DNA from: Nitrospirota bacterium
Lineage (GTDB): Bacteria > Nitrospirota > Leptospirillia > Leptospirillales > Leptospirillaceae
Length of the DNA: 9,293 nt
Direction of reading: 5' to 3'
Assembly (NCBI GenBank): GCA_021828525.1
Contig: JAJZGM010000037.1
Location: forward strand, 1-9,293
Shown here: positions 6,914 through 9,293 of the stretch, in pieces
Numbering within the stretch: position 1 is the stretch's first letter
How the letters are laid out: every line of letters begins with the position of its first letter
Translations under genes and position numbers: made by a program
Notes under the pieces: generated by a model
What the model saw: the letters and a program-made list of their open reading frames with translations, nothing else
The model's database searches: none
Told to the model about the DNA's origin: nothing

Positions 6914-9201
6914 GGACCAGTTCTCCGGACTGCAAGGGTTGAAAGAATGCGGGAAAGAATCCCGGCCAGCAAAAGGCTGAGCGGAAGAAGGACCATGAGG
7001 ACACCCAGCGGATGGGAAAAGAACCAGAAACGCAGAGAGGTGAGGAGCGGAAGATGCCCCAGGGAAAACCGGTCTCCGGGAACGAGGAAGGAGTGGATCC
7101 GGTGCGGGCCCACCAGGCTCACCTGGCCGAAAATGTCGGAAAAATGCTGCGGGTCGAACAGGACCCGGTCCATGGAGACGAGGGATTGCTCGCTCACTCC
7201 TCCAAGGGAAAGGATGACCCGGCGGGGGGCCAGGGGCGAGACATCCTCCTCCATGACACCCAGGGGATTCCTGTCCTCCTTGAAGTAGGCGGCCAGGGCT
7301 TCCGGACCGTAGGACGCGGGTGGGGGGTTGGACCAGCGGAGAAGATCCTCCATGCGGCTTCTGAGGCGGATCCGGGAACGTGTTTCCGGACTGTCCTGGG
7401 GGAGAGCCTTGCCGTATCGGAGAAGAAGGGGGTTGGAGTCGTAGGTTCCGATCAGGATCAGGTTGCGGTCCGAGACAGATGAAACCCCATCCGGGCCCGT
7501 GACGGACAGGTAGACTCCCGGGGATCCCGTTTCCTGGGCCAGAAAGGCCATGAGATGAAGAAAAATCCTGATCTCCCCCTCTCCCGGAGAGTCGGGGAGG
7601 ACGACGGCCGTTTCCCGAAGGTTGGGGTACCGTGTAAAAGGGTATCCGCCGTTGGGGACAAGGCGGAGATTGGGCAGCTGGACGAAATGCGGGATACGGT
7701 GAAGGTCAAGGGAGGAATCGCCGAGGATCATTCCCCGGAGACGGGTGTTATGGCTCGCTCTGCAGGAGAGGATCCCCGGAATTTCGGACCGGAAATTGAA
7801 GTTGAGCTGGAGAACGTTCCGAAATGGGGTCAGGTCACTCAGGTTCAGGGGGATTGTCCGGAAATGGTCAGCCGGTTTTCCGGATTCGGGGGGGAGGGGA
7901 ATGGAGTCCTGGTATTTTTTGTTGAGAAGAAGATCGAGCCGCGAACGCCCTTCTCCCGGAAGGGTGGAATACCGGTAGTGGAGCATCAGGGGAAAGGAGG
8001 CCGTGTGAAAGAAAAAAAGGTCCGAGGGAAGAGAAAATCTGAGCGGAATCGATCCGGAGCCGCTGACTTCGATTTCTCCGGGGGAGGAGGCGAGAGGGGC
8101 GAGGCGGACAGGCTTTCGTGTGTCGATCCAGCGAGGGGCCCCGTTTTTTTCTTTTGAAACCGGAAGGTCGACATGGGAGAGGGTCGCCGTGGATCCCGAG
8201 GGGGTGAATTGTCCGAGAGCCAGGCCCAGGGCTGCGGTCCGGACTTCCTCCGGGGTGCGTCCCAGGATCAGGAGGATCTTCCCGAAGGGATCGGCCGGAT
8301 TGTCGACCAGGGCCAGGGTCGGACCTTCAGGCGGCGGAAACAGACCGGAAAGGGGAGGAAGAGGCGAGGACGCGATCAGGACAAGATTTCCGGTGGGAAG
8401 GGACAAAGGATCAGCGGGAAGTCCCACCGAAACGGGGAATCTCAGAGGGGCGTTCTCACTTTTTACGCCGAACCAGGAGGCCACATACCCCGCGGCTTCA
8501 AGAAGCTTGATGTCGGTGCTTCCCATAAGAAAAGGAATGGTTCGGACCCCGGTCATGGCGTGATAGAGAAAGGGAAGGGGGAGATCGGAGAGCCGGCTGG
8601 GAAAATGGATCCGGATCCCGGTCAGGGTGATATCGGATGTCGGATCGATACGGATGAAATGGCCGGCGTAAATCGTTGCGCAGGGATGCTTCGGATCCTT
8701 CGCCACCCGGATCCGGAGGGAATTGAGCGGGGTGACCAGGTAGGGAGGGATCGGGAAGGTGACGGTCTGCACGGGAAAGCGTCCCTTTTGAGCTGGCGGT
8801 CCGGGGAGAGTGCCCAGGAGGGTTTCGTTGACATCCACCTCGAGACGGGGATAAGGAACGTTCCTCTTTTGGGGCAGGTAGGAATACCGGAAGGTCACCG
8901 ACCCCTTTTCCACCATTTGGCTGGGAGGAACTCCGAAGAAGGCGGTTCGGTCCATACTGCTTCCTGAAAAATTGATCCCATGCTCCCACCCGAGTTCCGA
9001 AAGGGTGAATGATTTTGTGAACCCGCTGTAGGGCTTCCCCATGGCCGGAACGAGGGGCATCGGCTCCGAGGCGGGAGCCTCGCCAAAGGCCGGTTTTACA
9101 AGTGCGGCGAGGACAAGAAGAGCGAGAAGGGCCGGGAGAAATCCCCGTCGCTTTCTCATTTCGGCGGGAGAGTGAATCAGGGAGGTGGCGTCATTTTTCA
9201 C
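6910..9201 (-). CDS. bcsB: BcsB, periplasmic membrane-anchored cellulose synthase subunit
   Basis: 763 residues, close to E. coli BcsB (779). The GTG start (9201-9199) overlaps the stop of the preceding gene as GTGA, which favours it; an internal ATG at 9159 (residue 15) would give a more compact signal peptide, RKRRGFLPALLALLVLAAL, with cleavage after AFG (38-40). The body has the alternating carbohydrate-binding and flavodoxin-like domains of the family: a first beta-domain around 75-200 (SVTFRYSYLP, LEVDVNETLLGTLPG), a region with LSLPTGNLVLIASS, a second beta-domain around 390-510 and the family signature GGYPFTRYPNLRETAVVLP around 514-532, then DRNLILIGTYDSNPLL. A C-terminal transmembrane helix (about 731-752) and a basic tail RRTGP anchor it in the inner membrane. 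BcsB contacts the BcsA translocation channel and guides the nascent glucan through the periplasm. Its stop overlaps the bcsC ATG. Confidence 0.96.
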   Translation of the reverse strand: MKNDATSLIHSPAEMRKRRGFLPALLALLVLAALVKPAFGEAPASEPMPLVPAMGKPYSGFTKSFTLSELGWEHGINFSGSSMDRTAFFGVPPSQMVEKGSVTFRYSYLPQKRNVPYPRLEVDVNETLLGTLPGPPAQKGRFPVQTVTFPIPPYLVTPLNSLRIRVAKDPKHPCATIYAGHFIRIDPTSDITLTGIRIHFPSRLSDLPLPFLYHAMTGVRTIPFLMGSTDIKLLEAAGYVASWFGVKSENAPLRFPVSVGLPADPLSLPTGNLVLIASSPLPPLSGLFPPPEGPTLALVDNPADPFGKILLILGRTPEEVRTAALGLALGQFTPSGSTATLSHVDLPVSKEKNGAPRWIDTRKPVRLAPLASSPGEIEVSGSGSIPLRFSLPSDLFFFHTASFPLMLHYRYSTLPGEGRSRLDLLLNKKYQDSIPLPPESGKPADHFRTIPLNLSDLTPFRNVLQLNFNFRSEIPGILSCRASHNTRLRGMILGDSSLDLHRIPHFVQLPNLRLVPNGGYPFTRYPNLRETAVVLPDSPGEGEIRIFLHLMAFLAQETGSPGVYLSVTGPDGVSSVSDRNLILIGTYDSNPLLLRYGKALPQDSPETRSRIRLRSRMEDLLRWSNPPPASYGPEALAAYFKEDRNPLGVMEEDVSPLAPRRVILSLGGVSEQSLVSMDRVLFDPQHFSDIFGQVSLVGPHRIHSFLVPGDRFSLGHLPLLTSLRFWFFSHPLGVLMVLLPLSLLLAGILSRILSTLAVRRTGP

Positions 9202-9293
9202 GAGGCAGGACTTTCCCTGAAGAGGGCCCGGAGGAGCCGGAGTTGCCCGATCATGGCAAATTTCGTCATTCTTCCAAGGCTTGCAAGAATCCT
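9198..9293 (-). CDS. bcsA: C-terminal end of the upstream gene, probably BcsA (cellulose synthase catalytic subunit), partial
   Basis: The last 31 codons of an open frame that enters from the right edge (RILASLGRMTKFAM..., then a basic/hydrophobic helix QLRLLRALFRESPAS) and stops with TGA at 9200-9198. The stop shares bases with the bcsB GTG (GTGA), the sign of a coupled operon. BcsA nearly always precedes bcsB, and its C-terminus after the PilZ domain often is a basic amphipathic helix, which fits. No catalytic or PilZ motif is inside the window, so the identity rests on gene order. It could also be another bcs gene. Confidence 0.5.
   Translation of the reverse strand, partial: RILASLGRMTKFAMIGQLRLLRALFRESPAS

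Noticed and set aside
8173..8967. Plus-strand open frames inside bcsB (for example this one) and inside bcsC (6128-6847)
   Set aside because: They are Gly/Arg-rich antisense shadows of well-supported conserved genes.
1..9293. CRISPR array, tRNA, rRNA, insertion sequence or phage genes
   Set aside because: None was seen. The regular repeats at 1-2300 have a 36-codon period and belong to the Sel1 protein, not to a CRISPR array.

Overview
The window looks like a piece of a Gram-negative chromosome with high GC content (about 60% by eye). It carries the distal part of a bacterial cellulose synthesis and export (bcs) operon. All genes supported here lie on the minus strand, so biological order runs from the right edge (9293) to the left edge (1). 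The species cannot be read from the sequence. A deep-branching or acidophilic Gram-negative such as a Nitrospirota/Leptospirillum-type organism is only a guess, based on overall flavour and the atypical Bcs domain architectures.

Layout in transcription order: (i) the last 31 codons of an upstream gene, probably the cellulose synthase catalytic subunit bcsA, ending in a GTGA overlap; (ii) bcsB, a complete periplasmic, membrane-anchored partner of the synthase, ending in an ATGA overlap; (iii) a complete bcsC-like gene with a signal peptide, a long TPR scaffold and a short C-terminal outer-membrane beta-barrel that resembles BcsS more than the large E. coli BcsC barrel; (iv) a bcsQ-like MinD/ParA-family ATPase with a degenerate P-loop. 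The preferred start of bcsQ gives it an N-terminal BcsR-like segment and a proline-rich linker, so it may be a natural BcsR-BcsQ fusion; (v) a gene-free stretch of about 520 bp; (vi) a very long Sel1-repeat gene that runs off the left edge (769 codons visible, about 21 repeats, no stop).

The genes fit one export path: BcsA polymerises glucan at the inner membrane, BcsB guides it through the periplasm, BcsC TPRs cross the periplasm to an outer-membrane pore, and BcsQ (with BcsR-like sequence) assembles or activates the synthase on the cytoplasmic side. No bcsZ endoglucanase, bcsD or bcsG is in the window, though they could lie outside it.

The most interesting non-coding part is the gap between bcsQ and the Sel1 gene. 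It holds a perfect 21-bp inverted repeat with a 6-nt loop, made of two 17-bp dyads of the form TGTCAA-N5-TTGACA whose centres are 31 bp apart (about three helical turns). About 300 bp further downstream, pointing at the Sel1 gene, is a good match to a sigma-54 -24/-12 promoter, with an AT-rich stretch between. This resembles an enhancer, bendable DNA and sigma-54 promoter, and suggests that the Sel1 gene is switched on separately from bcs. A terminator, an mRNA-stabilising hairpin or a small palindromic mobile element remain alternatives for the inverted repeat.
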